This document shows positions 17,769 to 25,717 of a stretch of DNA of 64,000 nucleotides, piece by piece (the first letter of the stretch is position 1; the number at the start of each line of letters is the position of its first letter). Below the pieces are notes generated by a model that ran no database searches, was not told the origin of the DNA, and was given only the letters and a program-made list of their open reading frames with translations. The DNA is taken from contig JBGSJZ010000055.1 in NCBI GenBank assembly GCA_041741455.1, forward strand, positions 1-64,000, given 5' to 3'. Both the position numbers and the translations under genes were made by a program. The DNA comes from CALESS01 sp041741455. Its GTDB lineage: Bacteria > Chloroflexota > Anaerolineae > Anaerolineales > Anaerolineaceae.

Positions 17769-17885
17769 CCGCCGCCCGCTAGAATAACAGATTTCGGCCA
17801 CGCACGGACGGCGAACGACAGCCCCGCAAATCATCCCAAGATGGTTTGAGCGACGATTGTCGTTCGCTTTTTGTTTGCGTGGCCG
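17753..17885 (+). promoter_or_regulatory. Attenuator-like RNA upstream of cysK
   Basis: Four elements can be read. Arm 1 GCGGCGG (17753-17759) lies within the leader codons and pairs with arm 2 CCGCCGC (17769-17775). Arm 3 GCGAACGACA (17811-17820) pairs with arm 4 TGTCGTTCGC (17858-17867), followed by TTTTTGTTT, a terminator. Arm 2 contains CGCCG, which can instead pair with CGGCG at 17809-17813 and so break arm 3. An inner hairpin (17828-17836 with 17841-17849) and an outer 10-bp stem, CGGCCACGCA (17795-17804) with TGCGTGGCCG (17876-17885), complete it. A ribosome stalled at the Cys codons would cover arm 1 and favour the antiterminator. Mechanism inferred. Confidence 0.7.
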
Positions 17886-17955
17886 TTTTATATACTGACA
17901 ACACCTTCTCCTTTCCCTCAGGGTGAGGCAGGAAGAGGCAAAAGAGGAAACGAAA

Positions 17956-18888
17956 ATGAGAATCGCAAATAATGTTACTGAATTGATCGGCAATACACCG
18001 TTGGTGCGGATTAACCGCCTGAACGAAAACGGGCTGGCAACCATCGCTGCCAAACTGGAATTTTTCAACCCGGCTCACAGCGTCAAGGACCGGATTGGCG
18101 TCGCCATGATCGATGCCGCCCAACAGGCTGGCGTAATCACCCCGGAAACGATTGTGATCGAACCGACCAGTGGCAACACGGGGATTGCCCTGGCTATGGT
18201 GTGCGCTGCTCGTAGCATTCGCTGCACCCTGGTAATGCCAGAGACGATGAGCAAGGAGCGCCGCATATTGTTGCGCGCTTATGGCGCCGAGCTGATTCTG
18301 ACACCCGGCTCAGAAGGCATGGGGGGCGCCATCCGCAAGGCGACCGAATTGGCCGCCAGTAATCCACGCTACTTTATGCCGCAGCAATTCGAAAACCCGG
18401 CCAACCCGGAAATTCACCGCCGCACTACCGCTGAAGAAATCTGGCGGGATACGGACGGCCAGGTGGATATCCTGGTGGCGGGTGTTGGCACTGGCGGCAC
18501 CATCACCGGCATCAGCGAGGTGATCAAAAGCCGCAAGCCTTCCTTCCGTTCGATCGCGGTGGAGCCGGATGCTTCGCCAGTCCTGTCTGGCGGCCCCAAG
18601 GGCCCGCATCCGATTCAGGGCATTGGTGCTGGATTTGTGCCTGCAGTGCTCAACACCCAGATTTACGACGAAATCATCCAGGTCAAGGGGGAGGACGCTT
18701 TTTTGGCGGCGCGGGCTATGGCCCGGCAAGAAGGCCTGCTGGTGGGCATCTCCTCCGGGGCTGCCATGTGGGCTGCCTTGCAGGTTGCCCTCCGGGAGGA
18801 AAACGCCGGTAAGCTGATCGTAGTCATCATCCCCTCATTTGGCGAGCGCTATCTATCCACCTCATTGTTTGCTGATTTGGCTGATTGA
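17956..18888 (+). CDS. cysK: Cysteine synthase A (O-acetylserine sulfhydrylase)
   Basis: 310 residues. It converts O-acetylserine and sulfide to cysteine with PLP in the cytoplasm. Visible marks: the PLP lysine Lys44 in HSVKDR, the substrate loop PTSGNTG, and the phosphate-binding GVGTGGTITG. Full family length. ATG 17956 (RIANNVTELIGNTPLVR) is preferred over 17923 because AGAGGAAA lies just upstream and the family begins here. It is followed 38 bases later by cysE, which makes O-acetylserine, so the two form the last two steps of cysteine synthesis. The leader peptide and attenuator upstream suggest control by charged tRNA-Cys. Confidence 0.93.
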   Translation: MRIANNVTELIGNTPLVRINRLNENGLATIAAKLEFFNPAHSVKDRIGVAMIDAAQQAGVITPETIVIEPTSGNTGIALAMVCAARSIRCTLVMPETMSKERRILLRAYGAELILTPGSEGMGGAIRKATELAASNPRYFMPQQFENPANPEIHRRTTAEEIWRDTDGQVDILVAGVGTGGTITGISEVIKSRKPSFRSIAVEPDASPVLSGGPKGPHPIQGIGAGFVPAVLNTQIYDEIIQVKGEDAFLAARAMARQEGLLVGISSGAAMWAALQVALREENAGKLIVVIIPSFGERYLSTSLFADLAD

Positions 18889-18926
18889 AGAAAACCGGGC
18901 CTCCGCACATTGGAAGGAAGTGAACC

Positions 18927-19700
18927 ATGTTTAAAACACTACATAATGACTTACAAGCTGTAATGGAACGCGATCCAGCTGCCCGCAGCCGGCTGGAAGT
19001 GGCCATCAATTACCCCGGTTTGCATGCCCTTTGGAATCACCGGACTGCCCACTGGCTCTGGCGCCATGGCTTTAAACTACCCGGACGGATGCTCTCGCAA
19101 ATTAGTCGTTTCTTCACCGGGATTGAAATTCACCCCGGCGCAAGCATTGGCCGCGGATTGTTTATCGACCACGGCATGGGTGTGGTGATCGGGGAAACTG
19201 CAGAGATCGGAGACAACGTCACGCTCTACCACGGCGTCACCCTGGGCGGCGTCAGCACAGAGAAGGGCAAACGCCACCCGACCATCGGCGATAACGTGGT
19301 GATTGGTGCCGGCGCAAAAGTACTGGGAGCCATCACTATCGGCGCCGGTTCGCGCATTGGCGCCAATTCGGTGGTGGTCAGGCCGGTGCCCACCAATTCA
19401 GTGGTGGTCGGTGTGCCCGGCCAGGTGGTGGTGCGCAGTCAATCCCACACCCAGGAGAAATCCGACTTGCACCACGACCGCCTGCCGGATACGCTCGGCA
19501 CGGCCATGGCTTCGGTGCTACAGCGATTGGAATTGATTGAAAATACCCTGAACGTGCATATGACTGTACATCCTACCAGCGTCAATGGCAACGGAAATGG
19601 CAATGGTCATCACGCGGGTGATGGAAATTATGAGGAAGTCATCGTGGCTCCGCATGCCCCGGATCACGGTCGCTGGCGTGGCGAGGACTTTGCAATTTAG
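18927..19700 (+). CDS. cysE: Serine O-acetyltransferase
   Basis: 257 residues. It acetylates serine from acetyl-CoA to supply cysK. A short helical N-terminal part (as in the short bacterial SAT form) is followed by left-handed hexapeptide repeats (IGRGLFIDHGMGVVIGETAE, then IGDNVTLYHGVTLGG, IGAGAKVLGAITIGAGSRIG) with the likely catalytic Asp81-His82. After VGVPGQVV the protein has an unusually long extra tail of about 85 residues, ending in a low-complexity Asn/Gly/His run (NGNGNGNGHH) and an acidic-basic end. SAT C-termini normally bind the cysK active site with a terminal Ile; this one also ends in Ile (DFAI), so complex formation is possible (inference). Confidence 0.93.
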   Translation: MFKTLHNDLQAVMERDPAARSRLEVAINYPGLHALWNHRTAHWLWRHGFKLPGRMLSQISRFFTGIEIHPGASIGRGLFIDHGMGVVIGETAEIGDNVTLYHGVTLGGVSTEKGKRHPTIGDNVVIGAGAKVLGAITIGAGSRIGANSVVVRPVPTNSVVVGVPGQVVVRSQSHTQEKSDLHHDRLPDTLGTAMASVLQRLELIENTLNVHMTVHPTSVNGNGNGNGHHAGDGNYEEVIVAPHAPDHGRWRGEDFAI

Positions 19701-19710
19701 CAAACAGTTG

Positions 19711-19738
19711 TTGACTTTTCCGGCAAAAGATGTATAAC
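19711..19738 (+). promoter_or_regulatory. Promoter for small membrane protein
   Basis: TTGACT (19711-19716), a 16-base spacer, then TATAAC (19733-19738), 70 bases before the start codon. Confidence 0.65.
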
Positions 19739-19807
19739 ATTGGTAGTGATCTGATTTACTTGCTTTACAAGGTCACTACCATCTCTGCTTTGAGGAGGGT
19801 CCCCGTA

Positions 19808-19984
19808 ATGAAGTTGAAATTGTCGGAACCGAAAGTCATCACCTTCGCCATTGCAGTCTTGCTTGCTCTTTTAGCTCTCATCGGCCAGATTGCCACAGTT
19901 CCAGTATTGGCCACATATTCTTTTGTGCTCCTGGCCGCAGCGTTTGTGCTGCTTGCACTGGGCAACCTCTTCAAAGGGATTTAA
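19808..19984 (+). CDS. 58-residue two-helix membrane protein
   Basis: Starts at ATG 19808 with GAGGAGGG eight bases upstream; the frame is open further upstream but without a ribosome site. The sequence is a basic N-terminus, a hydrophobic helix (ITFAIAVLLALLALIGQIA), a short turn, and a second helix (YSFVLLAAAFVLLALGNLF). No polar domain. It has its own promoter and a terminator, so it is a single-gene unit. Function unknown; similar small two-helix proteins are common and poorly characterised. Confidence 0.75.
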   Translation: MKLKLSEPKVITFAIAVLLALLALIGQIATVPVLATYSFVLLAAAFVLLALGNLFKGI

Positions 19985-20053
19985 CCAGGTGATGATGTCC
20001 TGATTTTTTGGGACAATTGAGCAGTTTCAACCCTGACCTTTAGGGAAAATAAT

Positions 20054-20083
20054 GCAGGCCTCCGTTTGGAGGTCTGCTTTTTT
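20054..20083 (+). terminator. Rho-independent terminator
   Basis: GCAGGCCTCC (20054-20063) pairs with GGAGGTCTGC (20068-20077) over a GTTT loop, then six T. It closes the small membrane protein unit. Confidence 0.92.
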
Positions 20084-20108
20084 GATTAAAGGGCGAGAAG
20101 GCTGGCTC

Positions 20109-20933
20109 TTATGTTCCCCAGTCTCGCAGGTAAAGAAAATCGTAACCGATGGTGCGGTTGCTTAACTTGGCAATCGGTGGCAGGATGCGCTTGAACTGGT
20201 TGCGACGCACCCGCTCGACCACCGAATGCACAAATGGTTCGGCAAAGCCAGCTTCCACGCATTCGGCCGGGGTGTACCGTTCATCCACCAGTAAATAAAG
20301 CAGACGATCCACATCAGCATAGGTGTAGCCCAACTCACCCTCATCTGTTTGACCTGCCCACAAATCGGCTGTGGGCGGCTTTGTGATGATGATTTCTGGG
20401 ATACCAAGCGACCGTGAAAGCTGGCGCACCTGGGTCTTGTAAAGGTCGCCCAGGGGATTGAGGGCGCAGGCTGAGTCACCATACAGGGTGGAATAACCAA
20501 GCAGGATTTCGGTTTTATTGCCAGTGCCAACCACCAGTCCATTGAAAGCAGCGGATTGATCGTACAGCACCACCATGCGCAAGCGGGCCATGATATTGCC
20601 CTTGCGCATGGCATTCATGTCCGGGAAGCGTTCGATCAATGGATCCGCCATGTCTGTGATCGGAATCGTCAGGGATTGCACCCCTAGCGCAGTGATCACC
20701 AGTCCGGCATGATCCAAGGACTCCTCGGAAGATGTTTTGTAGGGCATACGCACCGCCAGCACGTTTTGCGGTCCAAGGGCTTCGGCGGCCAACCAGCAGG
20801 AAAGGGCGGAATCCAGCCCGCCTGACAGGCCGATGACTGCCCGACTGAAGCCAGTGCGAGTGATTTCCTTGTGAATAAATCCAGTTAATATCTGCCGAGC
20901 CAGATTGGTGTCTAACGTCAGGTCAATTTGCAT
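20109..20933 (-). CDS. nadE: NAD+ synthetase, synthetase subunit
   Basis: 274 residues. It joins ammonia to nicotinate adenine dinucleotide with ATP to form NAD+. The ATP-pyrophosphatase loop is SGGLDS (37-42), and KTSSEES, GTGNKTEILLGY and KPPTADLW are typical NadE segments. It lacks the N-terminal glutaminase domain of the large form. The gene directly upstream encodes a nitrilase-type amidase, so the two may form a split glutamine-dependent enzyme (inference). ATG 20933 is chosen because GGAGG precedes it at proper distance; a start at 20963 would overlap the upstream gene. It is the last gene of a six-gene minus-strand run. Confidence 0.92.
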   Translation of the reverse strand: MQIDLTLDTNLARQILTGFIHKEITRTGFSRAVIGLSGGLDSALSCWLAAEALGPQNVLAVRMPYKTSSEESLDHAGLVITALGVQSLTIPITDMADPLIERFPDMNAMRKGNIMARLRMVVLYDQSAAFNGLVVGTGNKTEILLGYSTLYGDSACALNPLGDLYKTQVRQLSRSLGIPEIIITKPPTADLWAGQTDEGELGYTYADVDRLLYLLVDERYTPAECVEAGFAEPFVHSVVERVRRNQFKRILPPIAKLSNRTIGYDFLYLRDWGT

Positions 20934-20937
20934 GATT

Positions 20938-21807
20938 TCACCTCCCGCCCGTGCGATTTTCATTGCTCAGGATGGCGCTCATCTCGCGCAGCACCAGGGC
21001 TGTACGCTCATCCCGCAGCAGGGGCAGGCGCGCCCGGGTACGGTGGAGTTGATTCAAGTCGGCTTCCACCAGGGTTAGGGCCTCCTGATGGTAAGGTCCC
21101 TGACCCAGCAGCTCGCCATTCGGATCGTACACAGCAGCCCCTCCCCAGAAATTCAGGCCATCCTCATAGCCGACCCGGTTGGTGTGGGCTACAAACGTGG
21201 TATACAGACTGGCATAGGCCTGGGTGATGTGCTCCACCCAGCGAGTGGATTCGAGTTGTGGGTGGCTCTTGAGACCGCGACCTGGGCTGGAGGAACTGAG
21301 CAGCATAATGTCCGCCCCGTCCAACCAGAGCAGGTAGGGGGGCGAGGCATGCCAAAAATCCTCGCAAATTAACATACCCATCCGGCCAAAGCGGGTATCA
21401 AAAGCCCGCACCCGGTCGCCCCAGGCAAAGAAGCGCCCTTCATCAAACAGGCCATAGGTAGGTAGATACACCTTGCGGTGGATATGTACGACCCGACCCT
21501 GGGAAAGATAGGCGGCCGAGATGTAGAATCGGTTGCGGACATCTTCTTCCACAAATCCGACCTGGACATCAATTTTTTGGCTGGCATCCAAGAGTGGCCG
21601 GAAGATTTCATCCTCTGCAGATGCGCGGTGCGCCACCATGGGCACCAGGTCTTGTAGTACATAGCCAGTCAGGGAAAGTTCAGGAAAGAGCACCAGGTCG
21701 GCACCCGCGGCGTGCGCCTGCTGAATATATACCAGGTGTTTCTCAAGATTGAGATCCGGGCGTCCAAGGATGGTATCCAGTTGAACCAGGCCAAAATTAA
21801 TTTTCAT
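20938..21807 (-). CDS. Nitrilase-superfamily amidase, probable glutaminase partner of NadE
   Basis: 289 residues. The catalytic triad is visible: Glu43 (FPELSLTGY), Lys112 (HRKVYLPTYG) and Cys148 (LICEDFWH). Wording such as LPTYGLFDEGRFF and ICEDFWHA is that of the glutaminase domain of glutamine-dependent NAD+ synthetases, which releases ammonia for the synthetase. The stop lies four bases before the start of nadE, so the two are probably translated together. Alternative: a stand-alone omega-amidase-type nitrilase; context and wording make this less likely. Confidence 0.88.
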   Translation of the reverse strand: MKINFGLVQLDTILGRPDLNLEKHLVYIQQAHAAGADLVLFPELSLTGYVLQDLVPMVAHRASAEDEIFRPLLDASQKIDVQVGFVEEDVRNRFYISAAYLSQGRVVHIHRKVYLPTYGLFDEGRFFAWGDRVRAFDTRFGRMGMLICEDFWHASPPYLLWLDGADIMLLSSSSPGRGLKSHPQLESTRWVEHITQAYASLYTTFVAHTNRVGYEDGLNFWGGAAVYDPNGELLGQGPYHQEALTLVEADLNQLHRTRARLPLLRDERTALVLREMSAILSNENRTGGR

Positions 21808-21814
21808 GAGCAGC

Positions 21815-23140
21815 TCATTCGTATTTTAGTGCGTTCACTGGCACAATTGTAGCAGCCCGCAGCGCCGGGTACAAGCCGGAAAGCAGCCCAACCAGGGTGG
21901 CAAACACCAGGGCAAAGATTGGCAGCCAAAGCGGTGTGACCACCGCCGTACTAATCGGCATGCCGCCGCCATCCGCGGCCTGGCTGGCCAGGTAACTGGT
22001 GGCAAAAACATTCAGGGCTTGCCCGGCCAGCCAGCCAAGCGCCACCCCTCCCAGGCCGCCGATAAAGCCAATCCCGGCCGCCTCCCCCAGGAAGATACTG
22101 AGCACGTTGCGGTTGGTGCCGCCGATGGCTTTCATCAGGCCAATCTCCTTGGTGCGCTCCAGGATGGCCATGGTCATGGTGTTGGCAATGCCAATGGCCG
22201 CCACCAGCAGGGCAATCGCGCCCACCCCGCCGAAGATTACCTGCAGCACGGTGAAGAATGAATTGATGCCCTGCACATAGGATTGGGGAGTGTAGGCCAT
22301 GTAACCCAGGGTGTTGATCTGTTCGGTCACATCCAGTACGGTGTCGGTCGATTCTGCGATTACAATCACATTGCCAAAACCATCTTTGTTGTGGTTTGGG
22401 CGCTTTCCGGTGATCCACTGGTTCATGGCTACCACATCATCCATGGATAGGAAGAGGTAGGAATCCTGCTCGGCGCGGGCTTCGGTCAGGACCCCGACAA
22501 TCCGCAGCGTGTAGGTCTTCTTGACTTCCATGCCGTCGACGGTGTACTTAAACAGCGTCAGGCGCAGTTGCTGATCAAGAATTTCCGGCTGCGGCGGGGG
22601 TTCCTGCCCGGGACGCAGCTTGGGATCGTAAAAGCTCTGGGCCGCCCAACCGCCGATAACGGCGGTGCCTTTGGCCAGCTTGGTGGTGCCACCCTGCAAG
22701 CTGTAGCCAAAGACATCCAGGTCAACGGTATCTACACCGATGATGTTGGCCCAGGTTTCCATTTTTCCAGCACTGAGGGTGGCTCCGCCGTACAGGTAAT
22801 CACGGGCAATCACAGCCTTGACACCAGGGATGGCCTTAAATTCTTTGATGGAGCTAGGCGTCAATAGCTTTTGAGATGAGACTTGCCCACTTCCACCGCC
22901 CCCACCTCCCATGGCTTTTGCCTCCATCACTATACCCTCGCCGGGATAGACCTGGATGACGGTCAGGTCGCCGATCCCATAGAGCTGGCTGGTGGCATTT
23001 TGTTGCAATCCAATCGCCAGCGAAACCAGGATGACCACGGCTGCCGTGCCAATTACCACGCCAATCGCAGTTAATGCCACCCGGCCTTTGCGCCGGCTGA
23101 GGTTATCCAAAATCAGGCTGATCAGGTCAAAGAAGCGCAT
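21815..23140 (-). CDS. MacB/FtsX-type ABC transporter permease
   Basis: 441 residues. One membrane helix near the N-terminus (VALTAIGVVIGTAAVVILVSLA), a large extracytoplasmic MacB-core domain (about 45-300), then three C-terminal helices of the FtsX domain (VIFGGVGAIALLVAAIGIAN; GIGFIGGLGGVALGWLAG; LPIFALVFATLVGLLSGLYP). The segment MAILERTKEIGLMKAIGG is the family signature that docks the ATPase. Such transporters act as mechanotransmission or export systems rather than classical pumps. Gaps of nine and seven bases to its neighbours place it in one operon with the ATPase and the CARDB protein. Confidence 0.9.
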   Translation of the reverse strand: MRFFDLISLILDNLSRRKGRVALTAIGVVIGTAAVVILVSLAIGLQQNATSQLYGIGDLTVIQVYPGEGIVMEAKAMGGGGGGSGQVSSQKLLTPSSIKEFKAIPGVKAVIARDYLYGGATLSAGKMETWANIIGVDTVDLDVFGYSLQGGTTKLAKGTAVIGGWAAQSFYDPKLRPGQEPPPQPEILDQQLRLTLFKYTVDGMEVKKTYTLRIVGVLTEARAEQDSYLFLSMDDVVAMNQWITGKRPNHNKDGFGNVIVIAESTDTVLDVTEQINTLGYMAYTPQSYVQGINSFFTVLQVIFGGVGAIALLVAAIGIANTMTMAILERTKEIGLMKAIGGTNRNVLSIFLGEAAGIGFIGGLGGVALGWLAGQALNVFATSYLASQAADGGGMPISTAVVTPLWLPIFALVFATLVGLLSGLYPALRAATIVPVNALKYE

Positions 23141-23149
23141 ACCGGACGT

Positions 23150-24961
23150 TTAGCCTTTCCCCCCGGGAACGATGATAGGTTTGCCTTCATCGGGCAGGGG
23201 TTCCAGTTCGCCGGGCAGCGGGGTGGGGGTTTCTTGTGCACTACCCAATCCGAACAAGCCGCGCAAGAAGCGCAGGATCTTCTGCCAGAAGGTCTCCGGC
23301 TGATCGACGATAATTTCGCCGCCGTTACCCTCGGTACCCGGAATCGGTGTTTCCATCACAGGCATGTCCTGCACCTCGATCAACATGGTTTGCTCAATTT
23401 GCCGCGGCTGGTTGAAATCATCGGTGTAGTTGATGGTAAAGTTTAGCTGAAGTTGTCCGGCCATCCAGGGGGTGAGCATGGCGTCCAGCGTGTAATAGCC
23501 GCCCGGCTCCAGCGTGCCAATCAGGATGGTATTGTTCATCAGGTCGGCGTTTTCTGCGGTCACTTTGAAGGTGCCCAATACAGCACTCTTGCGGCTGATG
23601 TTGTTGATTTGTAAGGGCAGGGTGCTGGTCTGTCCGACCATGAAGAAACCGGCATCCTGGTAGAAGCTGATCTCCACCTGCGGGAGAGAATAAACCAGCA
23701 GGGTGATCACCTGGTCATCGATCATCCGCTGTCCATTGGGAGCAGTGTAAACGAAGGAGAGCTTAAGGGGGTAGGCGCCCGGGTTGGTGGATACATTGAC
23801 AATCAACTTCTGGTTGGCCTGCATCAACGATCCGGCGGTAATATCCCCCAGGAAAACCAGGTTGGAGGAACCCAGTGGAGCAAAATAGGTCGTGTCGCTG
23901 CCGGCGCCAGAAATACCGCCTGGCACGGCCGTCCCGGAAGCATCCACGCTGGCTGTGCCGCCCACCACCATGGTGATGGAGCGGGCATCGGCTGAGCCCA
24001 GGTTGCGAATATCCAGGTCGAGTTCAAAGACTGTACCGGGCTGGAGTGGATCAACATCCGTGGCGTAACCGCTCACCACCAGTTGCGGACGAGCGAGCTG
24101 GGTCGGAGTGGGGGTGGGGGTGGCCGTCCCGCCCCAGGCTGGCACCACCAGGTTGAGTGTCAATACAAAGGATTCTGTATAAGATCCACCAAAGCCGTCA
24201 TTGTAGGTGATGTTGACGGTCACAGAGCCGTAGGAGTAACCCCAGAGCGAGAGCGGGGCGAACATGGGCTGGGTGACATCCACTTTATAGCCTGCATCCA
24301 GGTTGGCAACCGCCCGCACGCCGCCAGTGGCGCGCGGCAGGAAATCGGTGCCGCCAAAGGAGATGACCATGTTGGTGGCCGTGAGCTGACCAACATTGCT
24401 CAGCTTGATGCTCAGGTCAAATTCCCGGCCCGGATTGATGGCTCCACCCGTGGTGTAGGATTCCAGCACCACCAGCGGACGCTGGGTGCCGGGCGGGGGG
24501 GTAGTAGTCGGGTTGATGGCGGTAGTGGTTAGTACAGCCCATTTGGTTGAATAATCCCACATGGACATAAATTTAACTGCGACTGTATCTGAGATGCCGG
24601 CGCTGGTGTTGCCCGGGATGGCGACTGATACAATCACTGTTCCTTGCGCTCCGGCTGCCAGGGTCAATTGGTTGGGGGAGACGGAGGATTGCCAGGCATT
24701 ACTGTCGATCGATGTTTTGACTAGGGCTTCCGATGCAGCATTGTTGGTAACAGTCAGAGTGTATTCCACCAGGTTGCCCGGCGTACCGTATAGGGCGGCT
24801 GTGGTTGGCGAGACGGCCAGCGTGTCAGGCGGTATAGTTCCCGTGATGTACTGTGTTAAAGTTTGCTGTAATAGCGGTGCTGCTGTGGCCGATTGCCCGG
24901 TGAACAGGGCAGCAAGCATGGCCAAAACCATGAAGGATGACAATACGATCCACTTTTTCAT
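23150..24961 (-). CDS. Secreted protein with tandem CARDB/NEW3-type beta domains
   Basis: 603 residues with a signal peptide ending near SATAAP. Repeated Ig-like units of about 110 residues each start with wording such as LVVLESYTTGGAINPGREFDLSIKLSN and LVVSGYATDVDPLQPGTVFELDLDIRN, typical of CARDB/NEW3 (COG1361) domains. The C-terminus has an amphipathic stretch (WQKILRFLRGLFGLG) and then an acidic Pro-rich end; no clear membrane anchor. It lies between the ABC ATPase and the MacB-type permease with nine-base gaps, where didermic bacteria would have the MacA membrane-fusion protein. It is therefore a candidate external adaptor of this ABC system (inference). Confidence 0.85.
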   Translation of the reverse strand: MKKWIVLSSFMVLAMLAALFTGQSATAAPLLQQTLTQYITGTIPPDTLAVSPTTAALYGTPGNLVEYTLTVTNNAASEALVKTSIDSNAWQSSVSPNQLTLAAGAQGTVIVSVAIPGNTSAGISDTVAVKFMSMWDYSTKWAVLTTTAINPTTTPPPGTQRPLVVLESYTTGGAINPGREFDLSIKLSNVGQLTATNMVISFGGTDFLPRATGGVRAVANLDAGYKVDVTQPMFAPLSLWGYSYGSVTVNITYNDGFGGSYTESFVLTLNLVVPAWGGTATPTPTPTQLARPQLVVSGYATDVDPLQPGTVFELDLDIRNLGSADARSITMVVGGTASVDASGTAVPGGISGAGSDTTYFAPLGSSNLVFLGDITAGSLMQANQKLIVNVSTNPGAYPLKLSFVYTAPNGQRMIDDQVITLLVYSLPQVEISFYQDAGFFMVGQTSTLPLQINNISRKSAVLGTFKVTAENADLMNNTILIGTLEPGGYYTLDAMLTPWMAGQLQLNFTINYTDDFNQPRQIEQTMLIEVQDMPVMETPIPGTEGNGGEIIVDQPETFWQKILRFLRGLFGLGSAQETPTPLPGELEPLPDEGKPIIVPGGKG

Positions 24962-24970
24962 AATATTTTT

Positions 24971-25714
24971 CTACCTCTCTGCGGTTTCTTGGGATGATTC
25001 CAGGCTGGCCACTCGTTCAGCCGCCTCATATTCTTCCTGCGTTACCACCCGGCCATCCAACAGGCGGATGACATGGGTGGCAAAGCGAGTCATGCGGATA
25101 TCATGAGTCACCACCAGCACGGTGCGGCCGCTGTGATGCAGGTCGGAGAGCATCTGCATAATCGCCAAGCCGCTGCCGGTGTCCAGGTTGCCGGTTGGCT
25201 CATCCGCCAGGATGAGCGGTGGGTTGTTGACCAGGGCGCGGGCGATGGCAACCCGTTGCTGCTGCCCGCCGGAAAGTTCGGTAGGACGGTGTTTGGCGCG
25301 TTTCTCCAGCCCCACCTGTTTGAGCAGGCGGGCAGCCGTGGCCGAGCGCTGTTTGCCGGCTACCCCGGAAAAGCGCAACGGAAAGGCCACGTTATCCAGG
25401 GCGGTCATGCTGGAGACCAGGTTAAAGGATTGGAAAATAAAACCGACCTTCTTGCGCCGGAAAACGGCCAGATCATTTTCGTCCATCTGTTCCACGTTCT
25501 GGCCGTCTACTTCCATGCTGCCGGAGGTTGGCCGGTCCAGCCCACCCAGCAGGTAGAGCAGCGTGCTTTTGCCGGAGCCGCTGGGGCCCATCACCACGCT
25601 GAGGGAATTGACCGGAATATCCAGGTCCACCCCGGCCAGGGCGTGCACTTTTTGGCGCCCCATGATGAAGGTTTTGCGCAAATTGCGCACCTTGATAAAA
25701 GGTTGATCGGTCAT
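24971..25714 (-). CDS. LolD/MacB-type ABC transporter ATP-binding protein
   Basis: 247 residues with all ATPase motifs intact: Walker A GPSGSGKST, Q-loop FQSFNLV, signature LSGGQQQRVAIARAL, Walker B LILADEPTGNLD, and the switch His in VVTHD. The EPTGNLD wording is that of the LolD/MacB/FtsE group that pairs with FtsX-type permeases. It partners with the permease two genes downstream. A C-terminal tail rich in Glu follows the ATPase core. Three-base gap from the Yip1-family gene upstream. Confidence 0.93.
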   Translation of the reverse strand: MTDQPFIKVRNLRKTFIMGRQKVHALAGVDLDIPVNSLSVVMGPSGSGKSTLLYLLGGLDRPTSGSMEVDGQNVEQMDENDLAVFRRKKVGFIFQSFNLVSSMTALDNVAFPLRFSGVAGKQRSATAARLLKQVGLEKRAKHRPTELSGGQQQRVAIARALVNNPPLILADEPTGNLDTGSGLAIMQMLSDLHHSGRTVLVVTHDIRMTRFATHVIRLLDGRVVTQEEYEAAERVASLESSQETAER

Positions 25715-25717
25715 AAA

